Origin: Prorocentrum cordatum
Lineage: Eukaryota > Sar > Dinophyceae > Prorocentrales > Prorocentraceae
NCBI GenBank assembly: GCA_963575745.1
Contig: CAUYUJ010022440.1
Coordinates: 1 to 64,000, forward strand
DNA: 64,000 bases
Direction: 5' to 3'
Part shown: positions 33,378 through 46,437 of the stretch, one piece after another
How the letters are laid out: every line of letters begins with the position of its first letter
Position numbering within the stretch: position 1 is the first letter of the stretch
Made by a program: the position numbers and the translations under genes
The notes under the pieces: generated by a model
Database searches by the model: none
What the model saw: the letters and a program-made list of their open reading frames with translations, nothing else
Told to the model about the DNA's origin: nothing

Positions 33378-35368
33378 TTTTCAGGCTCATAGGTGCAGTA
33401 TCACTATCGAGAACCGGCGTTGATAAAAACAGAAAAACATGTTTTTTCGAGTTTTTCGTTTCTCGCTCCAGAAGCTTTCTTCATGAGTTCCGACAATTGC
33501 TGTGCAAGGAAAGAGCTCTACGGGATCTCCGGCGGTAACCAGGTTGACGGTTTACCGCCGGTTCCCAATCCTGGCTAGAGGAGCTAGATGAGCTAGAGGA
33601 ATTCCGGCGCGGGGTGGAGCTAGTTGGCCCACCCGGCCAAGGCGGACAATGTGACAACTTTTGGGTGGTTTTGCGAATATTTGAAAGATATAGCTCTTAG
33701 AGCTCTTCGGCATCGATGAGCTAAAGGAATTCCGGCGCGGGGTGTAGCTAGTTGGTCGACCCGGCCAGAAAGGACATTTTGAGAAATCAGATTTTTACTC
33801 CGAGCAGTAGTATCTTAATTTTGTTCTCCGAGCAGCTCAGCTCTTTCGAGACAGTGTTACTACCAAACATTTGGAGGAACCGACGTCACGTTGAAACCGA
33901 GAAATGCAAATCTGATGTTTTTCTAGGAATGCTCTGAGAAGCGGTCTGCCTTGAATCTGAGCATTTTTACGCGTGCAAGGAGCTCCACGAGCTTCCCGGT
34001 GGTGACCAGGTTTACGGTTCACCGCCGGCGCCAGTTTGACAATTCATTTTGAGAAACCAGATTTTCCGCACCTGTAGTGGTTTTTCCGCGTCTGCCAGTA
34101 AAATTTTCAGGTCTGTAGGTGCAGTATTACTATCAAAAGACCTGGGGGAACCGACGTTGAGTAAAAGCATAAAGACGTGTTTTTTTGAGTTTTTTCTTTC
34201 TCGCTCCAGAAGCTTTCTCTCCGTGTTCCGACGATCGTCGTGCAAGAAAAGAGCTCTACGAGGTTCCCGGCGGTAGCCAGGTTGACGGTTTGCCGCCGGT
34301 TTCAGTATGAGGCGCGTTCGTCTGTTGCATTCAGAAGCCTGAGCTCGGTCTGCTACTCTAGGTCTGTCAAACTATTTGTGTTATACCTCGTGGAGCTCTT
34401 CGACAATATGAGCTAAGAGGAATACCTCGTAGAGCTCTTCGGCATCGATGAGCTAGAGGAATTCCGGCGCGGGGTGGAGCTAGTTGGCCCAGCCGGCCGA
34501 GGCGGACAATGTGACAACTTTTGGGTGGTTTTGCGAATATTTGAAAGATATTTGATAATTTATTTTGAGAAACCAGATTTTTCGCACCTGTAGTGGGTTT
34601 TGCCGCGTCTGCCAGTAAAATTTCGAGGTCTGTAGGTGCAGTATCTTGACAGGCGCTCTCGGTTTTCTGTACTCAACTCGAGCTACAGGACAGCTAAAGA
34701 GCTGATACGTGCAGCATCTGATTCAGAATCATCAGTGGCCGTTGTCTGTTGAATGCAGAGCTCTGAACTCGGTCTGCTGCCCGATCTAGAATCGCGGAAC
34801 TATTCGTATTGTTCGAGTCGCTTGCGAGATGCTGTCGGTTCTCTGCACTTAACTCGGGCTGTAGGGGGGCTGCATGGCTGGTAATCACTGGAATCGATTC
34901 GAGACATCAGGCGCGTTCGCCTGCGGAATCCAGAGCTCCGAACTCGGCCTGTTGCCCGAACTAGGTCCGCGAAACTATTCGTATTGTTCGAGTCATCCTG
35001 AGAGGTGCTGTCGGGTTCCTGCCCTTAACTCGGGCTGTAGGGGGGGCTGCAGGGCTGGTAATCACAGGGATCGATTCAGAGACATCAGACGCGTCCGCTA
35101 GGTTTGCCAAACTATTCGTATTGTTCGAGTCTTGAGAGGTGCTGTCGATTCACGCACGTAACTTGGGCTGTAGGAGAGCTACAGAGCTCGTACAGAAGAG
35201 AATCTAGAAGCATCGGGGGCGTTCGGCTGTTGCATCGGAGAGGTCTCAAATTGCCTGGGCTGAAAGACTATTTTTTCTGTGTAATTTCTTTCGACATTAT
35301 ATGTTGTCAGGAAGCTCTACGAGTCCCCCGGCGGTAACAAAGGTTGACGGTTTACCGCCGGCGCCCAG
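33378..35368 (+). repeat. Mosaic of T/T3 elements, solo 5' units and a type 1 tail
   Basis: T3 bodies end near 33,568 and 34,302; a T-type body ends near 34,034 (hairpin arms CCGGTGGTGA / TCACCGCCGG). Solo 5' units begin at 34384 and 34423, the second after GAGGAA. Near 34,645 a T body passes into ~176-bp monomers without termini, then four monomers lead to a type 1 hairpin and CCAG at 35368. A tandem 5'-unit variant at 33,692 starts TAGCTCTTAGAGC after AAAGATA. Confidence 0.6.
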
Positions 35369-35710
35369 TTGGCCTTCCCGGCGAGAAAGGACAAAGTGAT
35401 GACTTTTGGCTGGTGTTGCGAATATTTGAAGGATATTTGACAATTCATTTTAAGAAAGCAGATTTTTACTCCGAGCGTTGGTATCTTAACTTTATTCTGC
35501 GAGCAGCTCAGCTCTTCCGAGACACTTTTACTATCTAAACATGAAGGAACTGACGTCACGTTGACACCGAGAAATGCAAATATGATGTTTATTTTTTTTC
35601 TAGAAATGCTCTGAGAAGCCGTCTGCTTGAATCTCAGCATTCTTACGCGTGCAAGGAGCTCTACGAGGTTCCCGGCGGTGACCAGGTTGACGGTTCACCG
35701 CCGGCGCCAG
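35369..35710 (+). mobile_element. T2-subtype element without 5' unit
   Basis: The T2 body (ACTCCGAGCGTTGGTATC) ends with AGGAGCTCTACGAGGTT, the compensated hairpin and GGCGCCAG. Confidence 0.65.
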
Positions 35711-35941
35711 TGGGTTTTGCCGCGTCTGCCAGTAAAAATTTGAGGTCTGTAGGTGCAGTATTAATATTCAAAGACTTGGGGGAACCGACGTTGAGTAAAA
35801 TCAGAAAAACGTGATTTTTTTTTCAGTTTTTTCTTTCTCGCTCCAGAAGCTTTCTCTTTGTTCCGACGATCGCCGTGCAAGGAAAGAGCTCTACGAGGTT
35901 CCCGGCGGTAGCCAGGTTGACGGTTTACCGCCGGTTCCAGT
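35711..35941 (+). mobile_element. T3-subtype element, 5' end missing
   Basis: It starts TGGGTTTTGCCGCG and ends with AAAGAGCTCTACGAGGTT, hairpin and GGTTCCAG. No coding capacity is seen. Confidence 0.6.
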
Positions 35942-36714
35942 TCGAGCGCAGGGTGAAGCTAGGTGGCAGACCCGACGTTAAGAGACAATGTTCCCAGAGA
36001 GCTCGCTGAGAGCTAGAGGGTTTAATATTAGAAGCTGGACGGAGTGGTTGTCAGGAGCTCCTCCGCGGCGCTGCACGTTCCCCGCAGAGACTCCGGCGAC
36101 CCGGCAACGGGTCCGGGAGGCCGGCGAGCTTCCACGCGTGCCTGCACGCGCGCAGCGACGCGTGGATACGTTTCTGGCAGCACTGCAGCAGCGCAGCAGG
36201 GGAGCTTCCCAGAGCGCCAGAAGAGCTTTGAGAGCATTGGAGGGCTTGCAGAAGAGCATACTGGTGTGTTTGCGGCCCTTTGCTCTCCGGGTTTTTTTCC
36301 GGAGAGCTCGCTGAGAGCTAGAGAGTTTAAGATTAGAAGCCGGACGGTGGTGTGCCCGCCAGGAGCTCCTCCACGGCGGTCCACAGGCCTCACAGAGGTT
36401 CGTTTGAGCAGGCAGTGGACGCTACCAAGTGACGACTTGGGATTGGTTTTTCCCGGGGGGCTGAGAGCTAGAGGGTTTAAAAAGTAGAAGCCGGACGGTG
36501 GTGGTGCCAGCGGCCCATCTCCGCCGCTCCACGATCCCCGCAGCGCCTCGCCGGCAACGTATCCGGGAGAGCTTCCGGCAAGCTTTCACGCGTGCCTGCA
36601 CACGTGCAGACGCGCATGGAAGCTCTTCCTGTCGATTCTAACCACTCTCACGCGTGGAAGGAGCCCGAGGTTCCGGCGATGACCAGGTTGACGGTTCACC
36701 GCCGGCGCCAGTCC
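35942..36714 (+). repeat. GC-rich module, three degenerate units
   Basis: Three units begin near 35,990, 36,295 and 36,460 with GAGCTCGCTGAGAGCTAGAG or a close variant and GGGTTTAA, followed by GAAGC(C/T)GGACGG. Each leads into GC-rich sequence with ACGCGTGCCTGCAC. The composition differs sharply from the Helitron-like stack. A T-type tail with hairpin closes the block at 36,714. Related sequence recurs at 46.4-46.9 kb. No believable gene is seen. Confidence 0.6.
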
Positions 36715-36755
36715 GGGGTCTCGACGCTTCCAAGTAACTCGTATCCCTTAGCAAG

Positions 36756-37972
36756 TAACTCGTAGAGCTTCCCTTAGCAAGTTGTTTCTGGAAGCTTAAG
36801 AGTAATTCCGGGGCGCTGGAGAGCTAGTTGGCAAGAAAAATCTCGACGGACATTTTGAGGAATTTTGGTCGGTTGAAAATTTTGTTCTCGAAATTCAACC
36901 ATTCGTTAGAGCTCTCTTTTTTTTTTCCCGTGATATTCGATCTTATTCCCGCTCGCCATCTTGATCTCAGCTCGATCGGGTACCTTTTACTGCCAAAAAG
37001 CGTCCAGGCGGGATCGGCCGTTTCGGGTCATCTTGTCACGCGCCGTTGGTTTACTCAAGATAACTCGAGCTTCAGGACAGCTACAGAGCTGGTAAGCACA
37101 GCTAATCGATTGAGAATGATCAGGCGCGTTCGCCTGTTGAACCCAGAGGTCTGAACTCGGTCTGCTAGCCGAGCTAGGTCCGCAAACCTATTCGTTTTGT
37201 TAGAGTCATCTTGAGACGCTCTCGATTTTCTGTACTTAACTCGAGCTACAGGACAGCTACAGAGCTGATACGTACAGAATCTGATTCAGAATCATCAGTT
37301 GCCGTTGTCTGTTGAATCCAGAGCTCTGAACTCGGTCTGCTGCCCGATCTTGAATCGCGAAACTATTCGTATTGTTCGAGTCATCTTGAGAGATGCTGTC
37401 GGTTCTCTGCACTCAACTCGGGCTGTGGGGGGGCTGCATGGCTGGTTTTGACTGGAACCGATTTGGAGACATCAGGTGCGTCCGCCTTTCGAATCCAGAA
37501 CTCCGAACTCTGTCTGTTGCCCGAACTAGGTCCGCGAAACTATTCGTATTATTCGAGTCATCCTGAGAGGTGCTGTCGGTTTCCTGCACTTAACTCGGGC
37601 TGTAAAGGGGCTGCAGGGCTGGTAATCACTGGAATCGATTCAGAGACATCAGACGCGTCCGCCTGTCGCATGCAGAGGTCTGAACTCGGTCTGATACTCG
37701 AGCTAGATTTGCCAACCTATTCGTATTGTTCGAGTCATCTTGAGAGGTGCTGTCGAATTACGCACGTAACTCGGGCTGTAGGAGAGCTACAGAGCTCGTA
37801 CAGCAATCCAGAAGCATCGGGGGCGTTCGGCTGTTACATCGGAGAGGTCTGAAATTGCTTGGGCTGAAAAACTATTTTTTCAGTGTAATTTTTTTCGACA
37901 TTATATGTTGTCAGGAAGCTCTACGAGTCCCCCGGCGGTAACAAAGGTTGACGGTTTCCCGCCGGCGCCCAG
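36756..37972 (+). mobile_element. Type 1 Helitron-like element, nested, 1,217 bp
   Basis: Its termini are TAACTCGTAGAGC and CCAG. It is inserted at CTTAGCAAG^TT, the same position used by 18643-19833 in another copy. The hairpin right arm is TTCCCGCCGG, one mismatch. Confidence 0.75.
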
Positions 37973-37987
37973 TTCTTGCTGGAAGCT

Positions 37988-39183
37988 TGACCCGCAGAGC
38001 TTCCCAAAGCTAGCAGCTGGAAGCTTAAGAGTAATTCGGCGAGCTAGCTGAAGAAAAATCTCGACGGATTTTTTGGTGACTTTTGCTCAGTTGAAAATTA
38101 TGAATTCGTTTGAGCTCTAGTATTTTTTCCCGTGATATTCGATCTTATTGCCGCTCGCCATCTTGATGTCAGCTCGATCGGATGAATATCACTATCGAAA
38201 AGCATTGTGGCAGTATCGGCCATTTCGAGGCATCTTGATACCCACTGTCGGTATATTAGACTTGACTCGAGATACAGGACAGCTACAGAGCTGGTAAGCA
38301 CACCTTATCGATTCAGAATGATCAGCCGCGTTTATCTGTTGCATCCAGAGGTGTGAACTCGGTCTGCTAGCCGAGCTAGGTCCGCAAACCTACTTGGATT
38401 ATTTGAGTCATCTTGACAGGCGCTCTCGGTTTTCTGTTCTTAACTCGAGCTATATGACAACTACAGAGCTGATGCTGACAGAAACTGATTCATAGTCATC
38501 AGTCGCATTTGTCTGTTGAATCGAGAGCTCTGAACTCAGTCCGCTGCCCGCTCCAGAATCGCGAAACTATTCGTATTGTTCGAGTTATCTTGAGAGGTGC
38601 TGTCGGTTTTCTGTACTTAACTCAGGTTGTAGAGGGGCTACAGTGCTGGTAGCCACAGAAACCGATCCGAAGAGATCAGGCGCGTCCGCCTGTCGAATAC
38701 AGAGCTCAGAACTCGGTCTGCTGCCCGAACTAGGTCCACGAAACTATTCGTATTGTTCGAGTCATCCTGAGATGCTGTCGGTTTTCTGCACTTAACTCGA
38801 GCTGTAGGGGGCTGTAGGGCTGGTAATCACAGGAATCGATTCGGAGACATCAGACGCGTTCGCCTGTTGCATTCAGAGGCCTGAACTCGGTCTGATACTC
38901 GAGCTAGGTATGCCAAACTATTCGATTTGTTCGAGTCATCTTCAGAGGTGCTGTCGATTTACGCACGTATCTCGGGCTGTAGAACAGCCACAGGACAGAG
39001 CTCGTACATAAGACAATCCAGAAGCATCGGGGGCGTTCTGCTGTTGCATCGAGAGGTCGGAAATCGCTTGGGCTGAAAAATTTGTCGTTCTCTGCAATGT
39101 TTTTTTCGACATTATATATTGTCAGGAAGCTCTACGAGTCCCCCGGCGGTAAGGAAGGTTGACGGTTTACCGCCGGCGCCCAG
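37988..39183 (+). mobile_element. Type 1 Helitron-like element, nested, 1,196 bp
   Basis: It begins with the diverged 5' end TGACCCGCAGAGC and ends with hairpin and CCAG. The host GGAAGCT^TTAGAGTAATT is restored on removal, with no duplication. Confidence 0.7.
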
Positions 39184-40357
39184 TTAGAGTAATTCCAGGG
39201 CGCTGGAGAGCTAGTTGGCAAGAAAAATCTCGACGGATCTTTTGCTGACTTTTGGTCGGTTGAAAATTTTGTTCCCGAAATTCCTCAATTCGTTTGAGCT
39301 CTAGTATTCTTTCCCGTGATATTCGATCTTATTCCCGCTCGCCATCTTGATCTCAGCTCGATCGGGTACCTTTTACTGCCAAAAAGCGTCCAGGCGGGAT
39401 CGGCCGTCTCGGGTCATCTTGATACGCGCTGTCGGTATATCGGACTTAACTCGAGATACAGGACAGCTACAGAGCTGGCAAGCACACCTTATCGATTCAG
39501 AATGATCAAGCGCGTTCATCTGTTGCATCCAGAGGTCTGAACTCGGTCTGCTAGCCGAGCTAGGTCCGCAAACCTATTCGTATTATTCGAATCATTTTGA
39601 GAAGCGCTCTCGGTATTCTGTACTTAACTCGAGCTGTAGGACAGCTACAGAGATCATACTGACAGGGACCGATTTAGAATTATCATTCGCGTTTGTCTGT
39701 TGAATCTAGAGCTCTGAACTCGGTCTGCTGCCCGGCTATCTTATTGTTCGTAATGTTCGAGTTATTCTGAGAGGTGCTGTCGGTTTTTCTGCACTTCACT
39801 CGGGCGGTAGGGGGCCTACAGTGCTGGTGGTCACAGGGCTCGATTTGAAGAGATCAGGCGCGTCTGCCTGTCGAATCCAGAGCTCGGAACTCGGTCTGCT
39901 GCCCGAACTAGGTCCGCGAAACTATTCGTTTTGTTCGAGTTGTCCCGAGAGGTGCTGTCGGTTTTCTGCACTTAACTCGGGCTGTAGGGGGGCTGCAGGG
40001 CTGGTAATCACAGGAATCGATTCGGAGACATCAGACGCGTCCGCCTGTCGCATTCAGAGCTCTGAAATCGGTCTTATATTCGAGCTGGGTTTTCCAAACT
40101 ATTCGATTTGTTCGAGTCATCTTGAGCGGTGCTGTCGATTCACGCACGTAACTCGGGCTGTAGGAGAGCTACAGAGCTCGTGCAGAAGACAATCCAGAAG
40201 CATTGGGGGGCGTTCGGCTGTTGCATCGAGAGGTCTGAAATCGCTTGGGCTGAAGAACTGTTCGTTCCCTGCAATTTTTTTCACATGACATATTGTCGGG
40301 AAGCTCTACGAGTCCCCCGGCGGTAAGAAAGGTTGACGGTTTACCGCCGGCGCCCAG

Positions 40358-41967
40358 TACCTCGTAGAGCTCTTCGTTATCGATGAGCTAGAGGAATTCC
40401 GGCGCGGGGTGGAGCTAGTAACTCGTAGAGCTTCCCTTAGCAAGTTGTTGCTGGAAGAGTAATTCCGGGGCGCTGGAGAGCTAGTTGGCAAGAAAAATCT
40501 CGACTGACCTTTTGCTGACTTTTGGTCGGTTGAAAATTTTGTTCTCGAAATTCAACCATTCGTTTGAGCTCTAGTATTCTTTCCCGTGATATTCGATATT
40601 ATTCCCGCTCGCCATCTTGATCTCAGCTCGATCGGGTACCTTTCACTGCCAAAAAGCACACGGGCGGGATCGGCCGTCTCGAGTCATCTTGATACGCGCT
40701 GTCGGTAGATTGGACTGAACTCGAGATACAGGACAGCCACAGAGCTGGTAAGCACACCTTATCGATTCAGAATGATCAGGCGCGTTCGTCTGTTGCATCC
40801 AGAGGTCTGAACTCGGTCTGCTAGCCGAGCTAGGTCCGCAAACCTATTCGTATTATTCGAGTCATCTTGACAGACGCCCTCGGTTTTTTGTACTTAACTC
40901 GAGCTATAGGACAGCTACAGAGCTGATACTTACAGAAACTGATTCAGAATCACCAGTCGCGTTTCTCTGTTGAATCCAGAGCTCTGAACTCGGTCCGCTG
41001 CCCGATCTAGAATCGCGAAACCATTCGTATTGTTGTAGTCATCTTGAGAGGTGCTGTCGGTTTTCTGCACTTAACTCGGGCTGTAGGGGGGCTGGAGCGC
41101 TGGTGGTCACAGGAATCGATTTGGAGACATCAGGCGCGTTGCCTGTCGAATCCAGAGCTCGGGACTCGGTCTGCTGCCCGAACTAGGTCCGCGAAACTAT
41201 TCGTATTCTTCGAGTCATCCTGAGAGGTGCTGTCGGTTTTCTGCACTTGACTCGGGCTTTAGGGGGGCTGCAGGGCTGGTAATCACAGGAATCGATTCGG
41301 AGACATCAGACCCGTCCGCCTGTCGCATTCAGAGGTCTGAACTCGGTCTGCTACTCGAGCTTGATTCGCGAAACTGTTCTTATTGTTCGAGTCATCTTGA
41401 GAGGTGCTGTCGATTTACGCACGTAACTCGGGCTGTAGGAGAGCTACAGAGCTCGTGCAGAAGACAATCCAGAAGCATCGGGGGCGTTCGGCTGTTGCAG
41501 CGAGAGGTCTGCAATCGCTTGGGCTGAAAAACTATTCGTTCTCCGTAATTGTTTTTCGACATTATATATTGTCAGGAAGCTCTACGAGTCCCCCGGCGGT
41601 AAGAAAGGTTGACGGTTTACCGCTGGCGCCCAGTTGGTCGACCCGACCAGAAAGGACAAAGATGACTTTGGGTCGGTTTTGCTCAGATTTGAAAGATATT
41701 TGACAATGTATTTTGAGGAAGCAGATTTTTCGCACCTGTAAACGACTATGAGGGGCTCTGCGTCTTAATATAGGCTCGGTAGGCGCACATTTACTATCAA
41801 AACACTTGGAGGAAACAACTTCATTTTGACATGAAAAAAAAGAATATTCTATTTGTTCGAGAAATGTCTCCAGAAGCTTACTCTTTTAAGTATCAGCACT
41901 CTGACGTGGAAGGAGCTCTACGAGGTTCCCGGCGGTGACCAGGTTGACGGTTCACCGCCGGCGCCAG
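40358..41967 (+). mobile_element. Complete T-type element interrupted by 40419-41633
   Basis: The 5' unit (40358-40418, TACCTCGTAGAGCTC … GGAGCTAG) and body (41634-41967, TTGGTCGACCC … GGCGCCAG) together give 395 bp, the length of undisturbed T-type copies. This shows that the solo unit and T body belong to one element. Confidence 0.75.
40419..41633 (+). mobile_element. Complete type 1 Helitron-like element
   Basis: It is 1,215 bp, inserted at GAGCTAG^TTGG of a T-type element without duplication. It contains about five monomers. The hairpin right arm is CCGCTGG, a wobble-compatible change. Confidence 0.8.
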
Positions 41968-44900
41968 TGCTGAGATTTTAAAGATATACCTCGTAGAGAG
42001 CTCTTCGGCTTCGATGAGCTAGAGGAATTCCGGCGCGGGGTGAAGCTAGTTGATCGACCCGACCAAAAGAGACAATGCGGTGTCTTTGGGTCGGTTTTGC
42101 TAATACCTCGTAGAGCTCTTCGGCATGGATGAGCTAGGGGAATTCCGGCGCAGGGTGGAGCTAGTTGGCCGACCCGGCCAGAAAGGACAAAGTGATGACT
42201 TTTGGGTGGTTTTGCGAAAAGTTGAAGGATATTTGACAATTCATTTTGAGAAAGCAGATTCTTCGCACCTGTAGTGGGTTATGGCGCGTCCGCCAGTAAA
42301 TTATCAGGCCCATAGGTGCAGTATTATTATTGAAACACTTGGAGGAACCGACATTGGATCAAAACAGAAACACGTGATTTTTCGAGTTTCTGAGGTCTTG
42401 CTCTGGACGTTTTCTTCATGTTTACCGAGGAGCGCCGTGTGAGGAAAGAGCTCTACAAGGGCCCCGGCGGTAACCTGGTTGACGGTTTACCGCCGGTTTC
42501 CAGTATTTGAAAGATATTTGACAATTCATTTTGAGAAACCAGATTTTTCCCACCTGTAAACGAATATGAGGGCCTCTGCGTCTTAATATGAGCTCTGTGG
42601 GCGCATATTTACTATCAAAACACTTGGGGGAACCAACTTCATGTCGACATGAAAAAAAAATATATTCAATTTTTCGAGAAATGCCTCCAGAAGCTCTCTC
42701 TCCCGACTCTGAGCTTTCTCACGCGTGACAAGAGCTCTTCGAGGTTCCCGGCGGTGACCAGGTTGACGGTTCACCGCCAGCGCCAGTCGTAGAGCTCTTC
42801 CGAGGAATTCCGGCGTTGGGTGGAGCTAGTTGGTCGACCCGACCAGAACGGACGCCGGCGCCAGTTGGCCGAGCCGACCAAAAGAGACAATGTGGTAACT
42901 TTGGATGGGTTTTGCTGAAATGTCAAAATACATTTGGAGAACGGGTATTTTTCTCACGTGTAGTGGGAAATGCCGCGTCTGCCAGTTAAATTCTCAGGTC
43001 TGTAGCTGCAATATTATTATCAAAAGACTTGCAGGAACCAACTGCGTTCCGAGTCATCTTCAGACGCGTTGACGGTTTTCTGTCCTCAACTCGAGATTTC
43101 GAAGCTACAGAGCTGATATTTACAGAAACCGATTCAGAATCATCGGGTGCGTTCGTCTGTTACTCCAGAGGCCTCAACTCGGTCTGCTACTCGAGCTGGG
43201 TCCGTCAAACTATTTGTGTTATTCGAGTCATCTTGACCAGTGCTATCGGTTTTCTCTACTCAAGATTCAGATAAGCTACAGAGCTGGTGTGCACATAAAC
43301 TGATTCATTATCACGAGGCGCGTGCGTCTGTTGCATCGAGAGGCCTGAACTCGTTCTGCTACTCGAGCTAGGTCCAGCACACTATTCGTCTGAATTTTTC
43401 TGTGAGGCGCTGTCGGTGTCTGCACTCTACTAGCTGTAGCACAGCTACAGAGCTGGTACGCACAGAAACCCATACAGAATCATCGAGGGCGTTTGGCTGA
43501 AGCATCTGGAGCTCTGAGCAGAGTCTGCTTCTCGAGCTAAGTCCGCAAAAATATTTGTATGCGACCCATTTTTTTTAATGCCGCGTCTGTCAGTCAAATT
43601 CTCAGGTCCATAGGTGCAGTAACTTGGGGGAACCGACAAATAATGAAAACAGAAACGTCGTGATTTTTCGAGTTTGTTCAGTTCTCGCTTTGGAAGCTTC
43701 CTTCATGTGTTCCGAGGAGCGCTGTGCAAGAAAAGAGCTCTACGAGGTGCCCGGCGGTGACCTGGTTAACGGTTTACCGCCGGTTTCCAGTTGGTCGACC
43801 CGGCCAGAAAAGAAGATGTGTTAACTTTGGGTCGGTTTTGCTACGATTTGAAAGATATTTGACAATTCATTTTGAGAAAGCAGATTTTTCGCACCTGTGG
43901 ACGACTATGAGGGCCTCTGCATCTTGATATGAGCTCTGTAGGCGCGCTTCCACTATCAAACACTTGGGGGGACCACTTCTTGTCGACATGAAAAAATCAA
44001 TGTTCAATTTTTCGAGAAATGCCTCCAGAAGCTCTCTCTTTCGACTCTGAGCACTTTGGTGCGTGGAAGGTTCTACGAGGTTCCGGCGGTGACCAGGTTG
44101 ACGGTTCACCGCCGGCACCAGTTGGTCGACCCGACCAAAAGAGACAATCTGTCAACTTTGGGTTAGTTTTGCTTTGATTTGAAAGATATTTGACCATTTA
44201 TTTTAAGAACGGCATTTTTCTCTCGCGTAGTACCTCGTAGAGCTCTTCGGCATCGATGAGCCAGAGGAATTCCGGCGCGGGGTGGAGCTAGTTGGTCGAC
44301 CCGACGAGAAGAGACAATGTGACAACTTTGTGTCGGTTTTGCTGGTATTTGAAAAGTATTTGACCATTCATTTTGAGAAAGCAGATTTTTACGCCGAGCA
44401 TTGACGTGTGAAATTTCTTCCCAGAGCAGCTCAGCTCTCTAGAGCCAGTTTTACTATCGGAAAAAAAGGAGGAACCGACATGACGTTGACACCGAAAAAT
44501 ACAAATGCGACATTTTTTCTAGAAATTCTCCGAGAAGCTGTCTGCTTTCAATCTGAGCACTTTTAGGCGTGGAAGGAGCTCTACGAGGTTCCCGGCGGTG
44601 ACCAGGTTGACGGTTCACCGCCGGCGCCAGTTGATGAGCTTGAGGAATTCCGGCGCGGGGTGGAGCTAGTTGGATCACCCGGCCCGGGTGGGCAAAGTCT
44701 TAACCTTTGCTCAGTTTTCCTAAGATTTGAAAGATATTTGATTATTCATTTTTAGAAACCAGATTTTTCGCACCTGTAGTGGGTTATCCCGCTGCCAGTA
44801 TTACTGTCAAAACACTGGGAGGAACCGACATTGGATGAAAACAGAAAAACTTGTTATTTCGAGTTTTTCGTTTCTCGCTCCAGAAGCTCTCTTCATGTGT

Positions 44901-45105
44901 TCCGTCGATCGCCGCGAGATAAGAGCACTACGAGGTTCCCGGCGGTAGCCGGGCTGACGGTTTACCGCCGGTTCCCAGTGATTTTTCGAGGGGTCGTGCT
45001 CCAGACGCTTCCTTCATGTGTACCGAGGAGCGGTGCGAGAAAGAAGCTCTACGAGGGCCCGGGCGGTAACCTGGTTGACGGTTTACGGCCAGTTCCCAGT
45101 CTAAA
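41968..45105 (+). repeat. Mosaic of T-type and T3 elements, with two monomer runs
   Basis: 3' ends (hairpin plus CCAG or CCAGT) occur near 42,500, 42,785, 43,792, 44,120, 44,632, 44,978 and 45,102. 5' ends occur after AAAGATA (41,988), GCTAA (42,112) and CGTAG (44,229), always before T. Positions ~43,040-43,560 hold three diverged ~176-bp monomers. No coding gene is supported; short frames are chance openings. Confidence 0.6.
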
Positions 45106-46437
45106 ACCCTCTAGCTTTCAGAGAGCTCTCTGGGAAAAACCGACCCAAAGTCACCGCGTTGTCTCTTGAGGTCGTTCGGCCAACTGGGAACCCGCGGTAA
45201 ACCGTCAACCAGGTTAACGCCGGGCACCTCGTAGAGCTCTTTTCTTGGACAGCGCTTATCGGAACACATAAAGGAAGCTTCCGAAGCGAGAGTCAAAAAT
45301 TTGAAAAATCACGATTTTTCGGTTTTCATCCAAAGTGGATTCGTGCAAGTGTTTTCATAGTACTGGCACCGGCGGTGAACCGTCAACCTGGTCACCGCCG
45401 GGAACCTCGTAGAGCTCCTTGCACGCGTGAGAGTGCTCGGAGTCGAAGGAGAGAGTTTCTGGAGGGATTTCTGAAAAAATTGAACATTCATTTATTTCAT
45501 GTCGACGTAGAGTTCGTTCTCCCAAGTGTTTCGATAGTAAAAGTGCGCCTGCAGAGCTCATATTAAGACGCAGAGGCCCTCACAGTCGTCCACAGGTGCG
45601 AAAAATCTGCTTTCTCAAAATACATAGTCAAATATCCTTCAAATATTCACAACACCATTCAAAAGTTGTCACTTTGTCCTTTCTGGTCGGGTCGACCAAC
45701 TAGCTCCACCCCGCGCCGGAATTCCTCTAGCTCATCGATGCCGAAGAGCTCTTCGAGGTAATACTGCACCTAGGGACCTGAGAATTTGACTGGCAGACGC
45801 GGCATAACCCACTCCCCTTCCTCCCTCCCCGCCTGCTTGTCGAAAAAGTTTATCAGATCACTCAGGAAAAAAACGCATTTTTTAGTGTCGATCCAGAGTC
45901 GGTTCCTCTAAGTTTTTCGATAGTAATACTGGGAACCTGCGGTGAACCGTCAACCAGGTTACCGCCGGGGCCCTCGTAGAGCTCTTTTCTCGCACGGCGC
46001 TCCTCGGTACACATGAAGGAAGAGTCTGGAGGAAGACCCCAAAAATTCAAACATCACGATTTTATGTTTTTATCTAAAGACGGTTCCGCCAAGTGTTTTG
46101 AGAGTAATACTGCACCTACGGACCTGAGAATTTCAGTGGCAGATGCGGCATAACCAATTACAGGTGCGAAAAATCTGCTTTCTCAAAATGAATGGTCAAA
46201 TATCTTTCGGATCTTTGCAAAACCGGCCCAATGTTGTCACATTGTCCTTTCTGGCCGGGTCGATCAACTAGCTCCACCCCGCGCCGGAATTCCTCTAGCT
46301 CATCGATGCCGAAGAGCTCTACGAGGTATTGCCTCGCTCCCCGCGCCAGAATCCCTCTAGCTCATCGATGCCGGAGAGCTCTACGAGGTATTACTCTGAA
46401 GCTTCCAGCAACTAGCTAAGAGAAGCTCTACGAGTTA
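45106..46437 (-). repeat. Inverted mosaic of T-type and T3 elements with solo 5' units
   Basis: Minus-oriented hairpins lie near 45,187, 45,365 and 45,937. Inverted 5' units end in CTCTACGAGGTA near 46,330 and 46,391 and in CTCTACGAGTTA at 46,437. Orientation is opposite to most of the stack, as in the 23.2-26.6 kb block. Confidence 0.6.

Larger units (their letters stand above)
36735..40357 (+). mobile_element. Type 1 element with two nested type 1 elements
   Basis: Own sequence is 36735-36755, 37973-37987 and 39184-40357. The pieces rejoin across both insertions to a normal 5' unit (CTTAGCAAG + TTCTTGCTGG; GGAAGCT + TTAGAGTAATT). It ends with hairpin and CCAG. Confidence 0.75.
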
